Source: Eucommia ulmoides
Lineage: Eukaryota; Streptophyta; Magnoliopsida; Garryales; Eucommiaceae
DNA length: 64,000 nt
Assembly (NCBI GenBank): GCA_016647705.1
Contig: CM028328.1
Location: 45,303,147 to 45,367,146 of the forward strand
Direction of reading: 5' to 3'
A model generated the notes under the pieces. The model was not told the DNA's origin. It saw nothing but the letters and a program-made list of their open reading frames with translations, and searched no databases. The position numbers and the translations under genes are program-made. Position 1 is the stretch's first letter, and every line of letters begins with the position of its first letter. Below, piece after piece: positions 11,778-24,985 of this stretch.

Positions 11778-13357
11778 TAGTGGCCGCTAAATAAGCGCTG
11801 CCACTTTCACCCCAAGCGTACGGATCAAGTTTTAGTATAGTGGACCTTTCGGTCGGGTATTGTATCCACAGGGATTGGTTGAGATTACTATCGAGTATCG
11901 CGATTGTCGTAACCTAATTTTATCTAGGCGCTAAAAATGAAATTTAATTTAATACTAATACTAAACTAAAATACTAATTAAGTTAACTATACTATAAATA
12001 CTAATTTGAGATTGTTTAGGGGAGTAGATTGCCTAAGGGTTAACTTTATTTATTTAAATGCGTTTGATTTTGTTTTAGTTAACATTAACGGCGTTCAGCG
12101 TATCCGACAATCTCGGTTCGTAAACTCCCTCGCCACCTCTTCCGAGTGTAAGACGGGGGAATACGTGACTTCGTGTCAACACCGAAGTCCCCCTCAACGT
12201 ATTAACGACCCTAGGTCACGTGAGTCTCGCCCCAACATCATCGATTGCACACTTTATAACGCCCTCCCGAGACATTAGATTGTCGTGTTGTGTTAACCCT
12301 AGTCCGAATCCGGGGTTACCTCTCCCGAGTGTCAAACCACGTATTCTCAATATATCTAAACTAGCATATAATCATAGAAAACATGGCAACACAATCAACA
12401 TATGAAGAACAACCAAGAACAAAACACAAATTCAACCAAAACTACATTTTCATAAATAATACGTTAATCCCTATTACAATCCATGTTTAACTCATGGCCC
12501 TAACCGTTTATACAATGTAAAATGAGCTAAAAATGCTCAACAATCACCAAAATAAAGAAAACAAAGAGAGGAAACAAGCGACTTAACCGATATCCGAAGA
12601 TTTTCCACTAGAAACATCGATCTCTTCCTCATTGATTCCCCACCTCGGGTTGAGAGCTCTCTTTCAAAAATCCCTTATCCTAACCCTAAAATATGGCCTA
12701 AGGCCTTTGGAGCTCAAAAAGAAGGAAGAGAGGAGGAGAGAAGGGTATAAATAGGCTAAAAACTATCTCAAAAATATCTATTCTACACAGAGGTTTTGGC
12801 CTAAGCGAAGTTAGGTCGGTTAACTTTCTGCCGGATTTTCGCCTAAGCGAAGTTACTGCAGGTTTGCATTTTGTTTTGACTGTAAATTCTTCATCCGAAC
12901 TCTGATTGAGGTGATTCAAAAACCTATGTAAATCTAAGAAGACTATATACAACTTCCATGCTTTGAGTGTTTCCAAAATTGGATTTTATCATAGTATAAA
13001 ATAGACTTGAAGTTACAGCACCTGCACCAGCTTTGCAGGTTTGGTGACCACCTAGGCGAAGAAGTAGGCGGTGGACTTGGAAATGTTCTCAGTATCTTCA
13101 TAGCCTAGGCAGAGGTATGGACTCCTAGGCAGTAGGATTCTTTCACAATGTTGCCTCCTTGCTCATTTATCCAACGTAACTTCGTCCGCTTTGGTTCGAT
13201 CACATCATTTTCGCTCCAATTTCATACATTTTCACCTCACGCACCTATTTTAATACAAAAAGAATAAAAACATATTAAAACATATAGAAATAACTATAAA
13301 CGTACTCGAAAACTAACAAATTCAGATTAGAAATACATAGGTAATTTACACCTATCA
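11778..13357 (-). repeat. 3' LTR of the nested element
   Basis: Left copy on the plus strand, functionally the 3' LTR. It matches 15183-16757 closely through most of its length, with small indels, for example near 12030-12060. It contains 'ggtataaatagg' near 12744 and CCTAGG-type palindromes near 12800-13130. It is related to the three solo LTRs at 34504, 37824 and 44076. Confidence 0.9.
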
Positions 13358-15182
13358 AATACCCCCAAACTCAGAATTTTGCTAGTTCTCGGGCAAAACA
13401 CCCACACAATATGAGAAAGTATACAAACTAATTACGAAATTAAAAACTACAAATGAAAAACATTAAAAACAAAAATGTGTAAGTTTTGATTATCATCTAC
13501 CGGCCGAAATATTTTTCCCTCATCGGCCCCCAATCGTATCAAGTTCAAGCATAAATCACACCATGTGGTATTCTAGAATTTCGACATTCAAAAATAGTAA
13601 GCATCATTCTAGATCTTGTTTAAGTGTGTGTGATTAAACTCAAATATACTACTATCCATTGATTAGATGGGATTATCCCTAAATAAAGATCATGACTAAA
13701 ACCTTTAAAGTATAGGGAATCCATACGCCTGACCTAGGATCTATTCTCTACTAATGTAGGCTTGGAGGTTCATAAAGATCAGTAGAGCTTGGTTCGGTTT
13801 TGGAATAATGACCAAGGGTATTTTGGAATAGAAAATAGGTTAACGTCATTAACTTCACGTTACCCGAGACACATTGCTTGGCACTCTCATACTCGAAACC
13901 CCATAGTTTAATTAGAAACAACCCTGAACAAACATTTAAGAACATCGTACTCACTTGTCATGTCAAAAAGAAACTATTTTTTTTAACACACCCCCAAACT
14001 CATTCGAATTTCTACAATTTTAAGAGTGTGCAAAAATGATTAAGTAACACACCCCAAAACGTATTCGAATTCTTATAACCTTAGGAATATGCAAACAATA
14101 TGAACGACAAACGACAAACGAGTACTCGAAAACCAAACCAATTAGAATTTCGGCCTAAACCCAGTCGCTCACATCAAGTAGCGAAATGCTAACTTGATTC
14201 ACTCAAATTGTGCCTTTAGTTTAGCGATATAGGTTTGGAAAAAGGTCAATCGGCTAGGGTATTTGTTAAGTGTTCAGAATTGAAACAACTATTAGGCTTC
14301 AACAGGGTAATGAGGGATAAACATATATCAAGGTAAGCTTAAAAGGCTCAAGCAATCATATGAATGCCTAAATCATAACTCCTAAACAACCTCGCCTAGG
14401 ATTTCGCCTCGAATTTCCCCCAAATCAAGTTTTAGAATCCTTATTGTCATAAAATTGAGTAAAGGAAAATTGGTTTCAAATCAATTAGATAGTGCTATAC
14501 TGAGTTTACGTGCTCGTGCATTTAGGATCCACAATAACTTTTACTAAGACGATACGTCAAGCACACAGAACACACATGAATGATCTTTACACTCGACCTC
14601 AAAACAATCAGGGGACAGAGTCATCATCGGGTATAGGCCCAGATGACGTCAAAACGTAACACAAAACAACATCTAAACTAACAAACTAATCCTAAATGAG
14701 CATGCATACGATAAAAATAGTAAAACATGCTAAAAACATATACACATACTAAAACATACTACACATCGCCACCAACTCAACACAGGTGATGTCCAAAATG
14801 AACCGTCAGCGATCCCAATGACAATATATAGCATGATATTGAAGACGGGGGTTTAGAACACATACCTGGGAGGCGAGAGGATCTCGCCTCCAACTCAAAT
14901 TGATGGAGATGTATCTAACTTATTTGTGACCCTAGGTTGCCTCCCAAGAAGCGCTTAGTTTAATGTCCTCGGCCTGACACATGCCTTCAAGACTGGCGAG
15001 ATATTCAATGATCGAACCGCAAAAGCACCTGTCGATCTAACATCTTCAAGCATCTTGCTGGAAACAAAAACAAAACTACAAATGAAAATTATATACAAAA
15101 ATGCCTAGATTAAAATCAAGTTATTTACTCCCAATATCAAAAGTAACACTTCTTCCAATCCCCGACAACGGCGCTAAAATCT
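13358..15182 (-). other. Non-coding interior of the nested element
   Basis: The polypurine tract is the complement of 13358-13372 (minus-strand reading GAGTTTGGGGGTATT), right before the LTR start. The primer site is the complement of 15160-15176 (minus strand TAGCGCCGTTGTCGGGG). It matches the 3' end of plant tRNA-Asp with few mismatches. Between them I see only AT-rich sequence with stops in all frames and no retroviral protein motif. Confidence 0.8.
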
Positions 15183-16757
15183 TGGTGGCCGCTAAATAAG
15201 CGCTGCCACTTTCACCCCAAGCGTACGGATCAAGTTTTAGTATAGTGGACCTTTCGGTCAGGTATCGTATCCACAGGGATTGGTTGAGATTACTATCGAG
15301 TATCGCAATTGTCGTAACCTAATTTTATCTAGGTGCTAAAAATGGAATTTAATTTAATACTAATACTAAACTAAAATACTAATTTAGTTAAATATACTAT
15401 AAATACAAATTTGAGATTATTTAGGGGAATAGATTGATTAAGGATTAACGTTTGATTTTATTTTAGTTAACATTAACAGTGTTTGACATATCCGACAATC
15501 TCAGTTCGTAAACTCCTTCGCCACCTCTTCCGAGTGTAAGACGGGGGAATACGTGACTTCGTGTTAATACTGAAATCCCCCTCAATGTATTAACGACTCT
15601 AGGTCACATGAGTCTCACCCCAACGTCATCGATTGCACACCTTCTAACGCCATCCCAGGTAGTTAGATTATCATGTTGTGTTAACCCTAGTCCGAATCTG
15701 GGGTTACCTCTCCCGAGTGTCAAATCCCGTATTCTCAATATATCTAAACTAGCATATAATCATAGAAAACATGGCAACACAATCAACATACGAAGAACAA
15801 CCAAGAACAAAACACAAATTCAACCAAAACTGCATTTTCATAAATAATACGTTAATCCCTATTATAATCCATGTTTAACTCATGGATCTAACCGTTTATA
15901 CAATGTAAAACGAGCTAAACATGCTCAACAATTACCAAAATAAATAAAACAAAGAGAGAAAATGAGCAACTTAGCCGATATCCGAAGATTTGCCTCTAGA
16001 AATATCGATTGATCACTTCCTCGTTGATCCTCCACCTCAGGTTGAGAGCTCTCCCTCAAAAATCCCTTATTCTAACCCTAAAATATGGCTTAAGGCCTTA
16101 GGAGCTCAGAAAGAATGAAGAGAGGAGGAGAGAAGGGTATAAATAGGCCAAAAAATATCTCAAAAATATCTATTCTGCGCAGAGGTTTTTGCCTAGGTGA
16201 AGGAAACTTCACCTCGGTTAACTTTCTGTCGGATTTTCGCCTAGGCGAAGTTACTGCAGGTTTGTATTTTGTTTTGTTTGTAACTTCTTCATCAGAACTC
16301 TGATTGAGATGATTCAAAAACCTATGGAAATGTAATATAAATATCTAAAAATTCCATGTTTTGAGTGTTTCCAAAATATTATTAAATAATAGTCCAAAAT
16401 AGCCTTGAAGTTATAGAACCTGTACCGGCTTTGCAGGTTTGGTGACCGCTTAGGTGAAGAAGTAAACGATAGACTTGGAAATGTTCTCAGCATCTTCACA
16501 GCCTAGGCGAAGGTCTGGATGCCTAGGTGGTGGGCTTCTTTCACTATGTTGCTTCCTTACTCATTTATCTATTGTAACTTCGTCCGCTTTGGTTTGATCA
16601 CATCGTTTTCGCTCCGATTTCATACCTTTGCACCCCCCATGCACCTATTATAATACAAAAAGAATAAAAATATATTAAAAAATATAAAAATAACTATAAA
16701 CGTACTCGAAAACTAACAAATTCGAATTGAAAATACACAGGTAATTTACACCTATCA
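15183..16757 (-). repeat. 5' LTR of the nested element
   Basis: Right copy, adjacent to the tRNA-Asp-like primer site and so the functional 5' LTR. It starts at TGATAGGTG (complement of 16749-16757). It has 'gtataaatagg' near 16138 and paired CCTAGG-type motifs near 16185-16260 and 16500-16530. Confidence 0.9.
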
Positions 16758-16960
16758 TTTAGCCATAGGCTGGGGCATATTTTATAGATCTAGACTTTCT
16801 TTTATCCCCCCAGCCAAGAGAGATGGGGCATAAGTGTCATTTTTTATTACTCTAAATAATCCTTTAAACGGACACAAGTTCGTCATGAATATCATCATGA
16901 GTTATTTTTTATTACTCTGAACGATCCTCTAAACAGATGTGCGTTCATCATAAGTATCAT

Positions 16961-18248
16961 TGATGCACCCCAAATTTTGATACGAAAGAAGTAGAGAATC
17001 AAGAAGATGATGAAAACAAGTTTCATCCATTTCTCTCTAAGTCATCCAAATCTGTTCATTTTGAAAATAGTTTTTCAAGGGCTTTTCTAGGCGTCGGTTT
17101 TGAAAAACTTCTTGGGCCGAGATTTTATGTTAAAAATTGAGTCGCCACCTAGCATGGGGTTAAATGGTGTGCTAGGTCACCGGGATTTTGGAAATTCATT
17201 TTTCCTTTTAAAATGACACGTGTTTTGACTTCCAAAGGTTTGTGTACTAGAGATATTCTTTAAGTTCAGGAGTCGGTTATGCTTGGGTAAGGTTTTACAC
17301 ATCCCAATACACCCATCCATAGACGGTACCTTAATCTAAATAGATATTCACTTCTAAACATATCCAAGCAGTTTCCTTTGATTTACTTAAACAAGAATAA
17401 TTCTATTTTTAAGGTTTTTACTCACTTTATGGTATTTTGCATGATATAATGGAAAGCTGGTAAATGCTACAGCTACTACTAGTCAGCGACATCCAATAAC
17501 AGTTTATATAGACAGAAATATAAATATGCAAGCTATACTGAATGAAATACAAACTAAGACTAAATTATTTGCATATGCGACCAAACCCGCACGTGGATTG
17601 CATATGTATCTCGGATTAATGAGAATCAAGTCTTTACATAGTTTATTTTGATTAGGTTAAAGGATATGGTTTTTTTTTTTTTTTATTAAAGGTATGACCG
17701 AACCCTTACGGGTTGCCTAGATACTTTGGGTGGTTACCAAAGATCAGGTTAAACATAGTTCATTCTGGTTAAGTTGAAAAATTGGCAAGTTGGGTTGGTT
17801 TAATTGAAAATTGGTCTGGTTTTCATTACAAAACTGGTTTGTTTATAGTTAATTTTAGTTGATTATTAGTTGGTTTTGGTTGTGAACAACCTACATCACA
17901 ACCTTAGTTAGTTATTATTAACAGTTCTTAAAGTTGTGAACAGCCTGAATCACAACCTTAATTAGGCTTATTATTAATCATTTTTAAATTGTGAACAACG
18001 TGAATCACAACATGACATGTACATAACCTCTTTAATTTTGTCAAAAACACCTTGAACGAACTCTTTGCTTAGTGTTGGTGTGTGAGTTGTTAGGTGGAAA
18101 ATGAAAAGCAATACCATATATTTATGCCAATCCAACTCATAACTAAGGAAAATGGAAAGGTTTCTAAAAAAGAAGCACACATATCCCCAAAGGAATCGAG
18201 GATCTCCCGTTATCCCGAGTTCTTAGCCACAAGGGTCTATCAATGTAG

Positions 18249-18309
<61 letters not shown>

Positions 18310-20575
18310 CAGTCCATAAGGCAATCTAGTTGTGATCTTGATGTTTAGCAGAAAGTAAATCTAGTTATTAACAGTTATATAGTTAATATTAACAGTTAGT
18401 AAAGAGTAGGTGTAAAGTTCTTGAGAAAATCATAGAAAATATGTACAACGCATGGTGTAATTGAAGTTTTGTTTAAATCCTCACATGTTCTTAACACGTT
18501 CTTGGATATTTGGGTCCCCACATGTTCTTAATATGTTCTCAGACATTCTTGATATGCTTGAAATGATTTTGTATGATTTGAACATAGTTTGGTTGTTATA
18601 GCGATAATTAAGTGTTTGTTTGATTGTTTAACAAAAAATAAGTGTTTATTTGGTTGTTTATGAGTTTTATGTGCATGTACATGAAATTAAAGTGTGTGGA
18701 TTACATGATTATGCTATATACAAGTCACATACACAAGTTTAAACCAAGATCATAGGGTTTTTTTAAGAAACATACCTACTTAGGGGATGTGGTCTTCGCT
18801 AAGTGATTACCTCATTTTCCTCCTTGATCTTCTTGGTTAGACATTAATCGGTGATCGTTGATCCCTGGAGTTCTTGGCCAAGAACCTCAAGAACACCCTA
18901 CTTAGGGTATATGGTTGTCCCTAAGTGGATATCTCAGTTCCTTCCTTAATCATCTTGGCTTGGTGTTGATCAGTGACCGTCGATCTTTCGAATTCTTGCT
19001 CTAACAACTTCAAGAACACCCTCTAGGATCAAATTTCAGCAGAATAATGGTGTGTTATTTGAGAAATGTGCTTGAAAAGCCTCGCACCAAAGAGAGTTGC
19101 TCGAGTTTAGAGAGAGAAGCTGGGCATTCAAGTCTTGATAAATTAAGACCCCAACACCTATATTTATAGGATGGGAGCCTACGCATTCACCTATGTGTAG
19201 GCTATCCCAACCACTTCCTTGAGGTGATAATTATTTCCAAATATTTTCAAATATTCGGTAATGATTGGAAATCATTACCAATAATTACCTCCCCACCAAT
19301 CATATTCCTTACACATGGGTGCATTAATGGCTTGATGTGATGCATCCGGTTCGGTTGAAGGGCTAAGTACCGATTAGTTTCACTATTTCGGTTAAGTTGC
19401 CATTAATGTTTTCCAAATGCATTGAACCTAGTCTTGATGTGTAACTAATGCATTTGATACTCTTTTATGAGTTATTTCTTGGTGAGCACTCCTACGGTTG
19501 GTTTTGGATGGAATCGGGTTAACTTACCTTGTAACCGACAATTAGTTTTCAAGTTTCTAGTTAACCCTAAGTTATTTTGGTGAAAATATATTCATACTTT
19601 AAACCTATCCATTAAATTTCATCCCAATCATTTATTTATTGATGGGATGTGCATTTAATGTATTGGATAGGTGGCAAACCAATTCGATTTGGGTTCGGTA
19701 ACGGGTAGTGACGTTTCAAGGTTTTCGGTTACACCTAAGATATTTTTCTCAAAATATCTAGATACCTTGAATGTGGAATATCTATGTCATACCAAGCATT
19801 TAATTCTTGATGATATGGGTATTTAATGCACATTAAATGCCTAACTTAGGTGGCAAATCGAATCGATTTAGTTTCGGTAACGGTTGGTCATACCCTAAGT
19901 GTTTTGGTTTCCTTCCTTTGCCATTTGTAGGCAACTTCTAGGAATGTTCCTTGGTTATTTCAAGGAATCTTATGTGGGCCTTTAATGATGGCTAGGATCT
20001 TAATGCATTTGGCGTAGGGTTGTTTTGGCAAGACAAACTTGAATTAGTGTAAACTCAAATCAAGCCTAGCTCCTTAAACACCCTTGTGATTTAGGGATTT
20101 GTTATGACCTTTGCAAGACTTGATTAAGATCTCTTGGATTGTTTCTGGAAGGGATTTTATATAATATGCATAATTAAAAAAATTGTTTTTTGTGCTAAAC
20201 CAACGAGATTCAGTGATTATAAATATTTCAGGGTTAGGATAGGTAACCGGAGTAATTGTTTGAAATATCCTATAATTTAAAGATAGTGGCTAATTTTTAT
20301 CCATACTAAATATGACTTAATGAAAAATCAATCTTTAATAAATTCATTTTAGACCCTCTTTAATTATGGAAATTTCGAGGTTGACCCGAAACTTTTACCG
20401 AATAAAATTTCATCAAATTTAACAGTTTTTCTTTTATCATGTTTTTTGGGTATTTTTTTGTATTATATAGTGTGATCTCAGGTAGAAATTCATTCCCTTT
20501 AACCTAAGTTTAAAATTTATCTGAACTTGTACTTCATTCGATATTGACTGAGCGGGACAAAATGTGATGTCTACA
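16961..20575 (-). mobile_element. Solo LTR, Tat/Ogre-like, minus strand
   Basis: The segment begins TGATGCACCCC and ends GATGTCTACA. Read on the minus strand this is TGTAGACATC ... GGTGCATCA, a Tat-like LTR terminus pair. It is flanked by ATCAT (16956-16960) and ATCGT (20576-20580), and the join restores the interrupted minisatellite unit. Inside, near 17140, 'gagtcgccacctagcatgg' is the complement of the end region of the large Tat LTRs. No primer site, coding region or second LTR is present, so it is a solo LTR left by LTR-LTR recombination. Confidence 0.85.
18250..18308. repeat. (TG)n microsatellite
   Basis: A nearly uninterrupted TG run of about 58 bp inside the solo LTR. The open frame across it gives only a Val-Cys repeat and is not a gene. 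Confidence 0.98.
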
Positions 20576-21118
20576 ATCGTCGTGAGTCATTTTTCATTAC
20601 TCTAAATGATCCTCTAAACGGACACCTGTTCACCATGAGTATCATCATGAGTCATTATTTTTTATCACTCTAAACGATCCTCTAAACGGCCACATGTTCA
20701 TCACGAGTATCGTCATGAGTCATTTTCTATCACTCTAAATGATCATCTAAATGGGCATATGTTCGTCATGAGTATCGTTATAAGTCATTTTTTATTTCTC
20801 TAAACGATCCTCTAAACGAACTCGCTTTCATCATGAGTATTGTCATAAGTCATTTTTTTATTATTACTCTAAACGATCCTCTAAACAGATACGTGTTCGT
20901 CATGAGTATCGCCATGGGTCATTTTTTCATTATTCTCAGTGATTCTCTAAACGAGCACTTATTCATCATAAGTATCGTCAAGAGTCATTTTTTATGTTTT
21001 GTTTGTTCTGTTGTCGAAAATTGTGCTTTGGAAAAATCCAAAAACTGGAACGATCAAAATAACGTGGTCTCCTATCTTTACCAATCGAGTGAAACTCGCA
21101 TGACAAAGAGAGGCAGTT

Positions 21119-23659
21119 ATAGACACGGCATTTTAACCGCGATGCAAAAAATATATTTTTATTTTATAGTTTACTTTGTTTTATTTTATTTCTAGAAAAT
21201 ACAAAAAAAAAAATAAAGAAAAAAAGGAAGAAAATTGAAATAAAGAAAAAAAGATGTGAAATTGAAAGAAGAAAAAATAGGGAAGGTAAGTAGAAATGAG
21301 AATGAGAGAGAGAGAGAGAGAGAGATGGTAAAGAGCTGTGGGCCCCCTTTTTTGACAGGCGATATAGAGAGGGAGAGATAAAAGAAGAGAAAGAGAGGGG
21401 AAAAAAAACAAAGGCGTTGGGCCCCACGGTCAACCGCACGAGAGAGACAAAGGCTGTCACGTGTCAGGCGATGGTGATTAGGCACGTGTTCTTCATATGC
21501 ACGCAACCCTAAAGCTTTTTTTATCATTTTTTTCCAAGTTTATCCTTTCTCAGTCTAACTTGGACTAGGTTTAGGTGGCCAAACCTAAATTTTAGGGCTT
21601 CCTAAGAGATTTTCACGCCCCATCTTTCCTTATAAATAAAACGCTCATCTTCCTCCTAATTTGTTCATTCAAAAATTGATAGGAGCAACCCCTAGAAGTG
21701 TTATTCTCATTAAAAGCCCTTTTGGGAAGCTGTCCATGACAGAGGAAAAACCCGAGTATTGGGATTCTTATCCTAGAATAGGTATGTTTTTCTTTTATCT
21801 TTTATTTTTTTTAGCTTATTTCTTTTTCTCGCAATTTAAATTACTACAAGATTTATTTCTTTCAATTGTCCGATGACTCCATGAAAATGTCAAGATGAGG
21901 TTCCTCATTCTCAATCTGAACCTTTGAGCGCTTAGACGTGGACACCCATATCTCGCTGCTTTATTTTATTTTATTTTTGCATTCTTTTTATTTGTCGCGA
22001 TTCATAAAAGAAAAAACTTAAAAAAAAAAAAAAAAGGTAAGTCATCCAATGATCCGATGAAAACGCCAGGATGGATTTCTCGTGCTTAAACTTAATCACC
22101 GAGCATTGGGTGAATGATTTTTTTTTTTTTTCATTATTTATTCTTCTGTATTTTATTTTATTTTATTTTTATCCTTGTTATCAAAAAAACCTAAAAAATA
22201 ATATATAAGTCGTCCAATGATCCGATGAATTTTGTATTTTTTTTATTTTATTTTTGTTCTTGTTATCAAAAAACCCTAAAAAATAAAAAATATAAAAATC
22301 CAAAAAAAATAATAAAATTTTAGTTCGTGCGAATTAATCATTACAAAACTTAAGATGAATCCGACAATTAAATAAATCGTAGGAGAGTTTTCTGTGACCT
22401 CATTTTCATTCCCCAACTAGAGTGGAATTTAGAAACAATTGATTTTAAGAAATCTCTTTCCTCAGTAAACCTTTTCGTGGAAATCCGCTTAAGTTTTGAA
22501 AAGATTAATTCCGACAAATTTGTTTTCGCAATCCTTCCTCAATTCTCATATCCATAGAATTTAAGGGAAATTCAAATTGGGATTTCTTTAAATTAATTAG
22601 GCAAACTTAAAATAGACATTATTTGCATCCATCTTGCATGTTTATCTCATGTATCATTTAGACGACATATTTAGAACACTTTCACCACTTACATTATTTT
22701 TATTACATTTAGTTTTTTTAGACTTCATAATCTATATTTATTTCTTGTATCATTTAGATGATGTGTTTATGACATTTTCACCATTTACATTTTTTTATAT
22801 ATATATATATATTTCATTACATATAGTTTTTTTTTTAAATTCATAATCTGTACTACTTCTTCTCATTTAGTCACGATACATACACTACTTGTGTTTTTTT
22901 ACATATATTAAATAATTAAGTCCTTGCCACGCATAAGCATGTGAGTATTCCCTGATTAATTCCCGTATTCGTATCATTTTGCATAGGCATGTTTAAATTA
23001 AACCCTTACATAAAAATCATATAAGTAGTTTTTTAGGTCACTTTGGTATAAATAGAATAGAATTCATATCATGTTAGTTTTTGCATTTATATTTATTCAC
23101 TTATTTTAATTTGCCCATTTATATTAAAAAAATCTCTTGGAAATATATGTAAAACCACACCTTAGGGACCACCTTGTCGAATCCTTAATATTTGACGAGA
23201 GGTCATACCGAGGGAACATTCCCAAAAAAAATACAAAAACTTATTTCATCTTATTTTTAAAAATACCAAAAAGATTTCATAAGAAGGGAATGATTTCAAA
23301 ATAAAATAAAACATTCGGACTTAAATTAATTGGACTTAATTGGATATAAGGTACTGTTTTCAGATGAGCGTTTTGAGGTACCTAACACTTTCCCCGAGCA
23401 TAACCGACCCCCAAACTTTTTAAATGAATCTTTAGTTTAACCGTATTTTTGGAGTCAATCTTTATTTAGTCCTTTTAAATTGTTTTCTAAAAAAAATTAG
23501 TGACCTAACACACCATTTAAAATCCATGCTAGGTGGCGACTCCTTATTTCTAAAATGACCTAAATACTTTTTGAGAAAATCAGCCCTTTAAAAACCCCTT
23601 TTCCTTTACACTCTTTAATATTTCATATCATTTTCCTTTCAGAAAATCGAGGTGCGTCA
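21119..23659 (+). repeat. 3' LTR of the Tat/Ogre-like element
   Basis: Starts TATAGACACGGC (second base changed from the canonical TG) right after the purine-rich 'caaagagaggcagt', a weak polypurine tract. It parallels the 5' LTR, including the GA-rich block at 21190-21420, TATAAATA near 21631 and the terminal 'ctaggtggcgactcc' near 23530. It is about 135 bp shorter than the 5' LTR; part of this is a missing segment near 22220-22240. Confidence 0.92.
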
Positions 23660-23664
23660 TACAT

Positions 23665-24985
23665 TCCTACCTAGAGGATAAGGAGTCTTCTCGAGGGAAG
23701 GTTAGTTAACCAGTCCTAAAGAATTACGCCACAATGTTTGGAGAATGCTGACTCATCGCCATTTCCTAGTTATGACCGTACCCATTTAGGGACTTTCCTA
23801 CATATCTTAGGATAGCTAAGAATCAGGTCAACTGTAGTTCTAACAAGTCCTAAGGAGAGTCAACCAACCAATCCTATAATGGACATGCCATAGCGTTGGA
23901 GAATGCCGACTCATGGCATCTCCTGATCATAACCGTATCCATTTAGGGGTTCTCCTAAATATCTTAGGATAGCTAAAAATCAGGTCAAATGTAGTTCTAA
24001 CAAGTAAATCAAGATTGGGTGGAGAGGTTCTAAATTAGAGAAACTAAATCCAAGGATGTCTTCTCAGTCTGAGACTGAAGTCGACAAACGATGGTTCTTA
24101 CCAAAGTTTTCACACAGATCCATCCATATAAACAGTAAATTAAATATTTATTTATTTATTTAAACCTTGATTTACCAAATCCCATCGGGGCGCCTACATA
24201 TCCTAGAATAATTAAGAATCACTCCACAACATAGTTCGAGATTTTGTTTTAACTGAACCCACAAGGATTTTTTGACATATCTTAAGATAGCTAAGAATCA
24301 GGTTAAATGTAGTTCTAATAAGGAAAATAAATCAATATTTGGTGGAAAATTTTCTTGGTTAGAGAAACTGATTCCTGGGTTGTCATATCAATGCATGAAT
24401 GAAAATGATTGAGAGAATTCTCACCTAAGAAACCCTCGAGAAAACTCGACACCCAATGGAGTTTTACAACCATATCCCACCTGGGACTGGCGACGAGGAC
24501 TAGAAAACTACCCGTAAGAAGTTACCTTGGATAAAATGTGCCCCCAATCAGAGACTGAGACTCGGTGGTACTTACTTTTAGAGGGATATGAATTACAATT
24601 TATTTTTATTTTTTTAAAATTTGCCCTAGCCTAAGCTGGGAAAAAATGCTAATCAAGGAATCGCGACGAAGAAACCTGATACAATGTGCCCCAACCCTAG
24701 CTAGGGCGAAGGAATAAGTCCTAGACATTAGGGAAAATGACACAGAACCCACATGGGCTGCCCACGTATCCTGAACTAAGTGCGTGGTTTTTAATGTCGA
24801 ACTGAGACTTAAAACCTCGTGGGTTGTTTATGTATTTTATTTTAGAAATCATGTCAAGTCGTTGTTTCGGACAATGATCATTTTTCCTGATTAGACGACC
24901 AAAACCCACCCGGATTGTCTATGTATCCTGATTTTCTAGGTCAAGAACCAGGTCGAAACATAGTTCGGCCCTCGTTGTGATGATT
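23665..24985. repeat. Continuation of the older retroelement, with degenerate tandem repeats
   Basis: Two units of about 170 bp (from 23690 and 23865) share 'atatcttaggatagctaaga', 'atcaggtcaa' and 'tgtagttctaacaag'. Shorter relatives recur near 24190, 24275, 24750 and 24900 as 'cctacatatcc' followed by 'aagaatca'. Such repeats are common in Tat/Ogre LTRs, and a similar one is seen at 17580 in the solo LTR. No genes are visible. Confidence 0.6.

Larger units (their letters stand above)
11778..16757 (-). mobile_element. Nested non-coding LTR retrotransposon, minus strand
   Basis: Two direct LTRs, 11778-13357 (1580 bp) and 15183-16757 (1575 bp), flank a 1.8 kb interior. Read on the minus strand, each LTR begins TGATAGGTGTAAATTACC and ends near GCGGCCACCA. 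The outer end at 11778 reads TAG where the inner copy has TGG. The duplication is CTTAG (11773-11777) and TTTAG (16758-16762), one mismatch. The primer site lies inside the right LTR and the polypurine tract inside the left one, which sets the orientation. The interior has no gag or pol, so it must have been moved by another element's enzymes. Confidence 0.9.
16803..21000. repeat. Minisatellite of about 63-66 bp, split by a solo LTR
   Basis: Two units lie left of the inserted LTR (16803-16955) and about six lie right of it (20576-21000). Each unit contains 'ttattactctaaacgatcct', 'ctaaacg' and 'ttcatcatgagtatcgtcat'. This is typical of the variable 3' region of Tat/Ogre elements. Because the period is near a multiple of three, one frame at 20833 onward reads as a repeated peptide. 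I do not take that as a gene. Confidence 0.85.
1237..23659 (+). mobile_element. Ty3/gypsy retrotransposon, Tat/Ogre type, decayed
   Basis: Both LTRs begin with TGTAGACACG-like sequence (TATAGACACG in the right copy) and end in GCATCA or GCGTCA. The element is flanked by a perfect 5-bp duplication TACAT at 1232-1236 and 23660-23664. The order is LTR, primer site, gag, protease, G-patch, RT, RNase H, integrase, long 3' non-coding region with a minisatellite, polypurine stretch, LTR. Domain order and the tRNA-Arg-like primer site are those of the Tat/Ogre lineage. Two nested insertions account for about 8.6 kb, leaving about 13.8 kb of original element. All coding regions carry stops and frameshifts, so it is not autonomous now. 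Confidence 0.93.

Noticed and set aside
20833-21195. Open frame of 120 codons with repeated MSIV-SHFFII-like peptide
   Set aside because: It is the minisatellite of the Tat element read in one frame. The unit length happens to be near a multiple of three.
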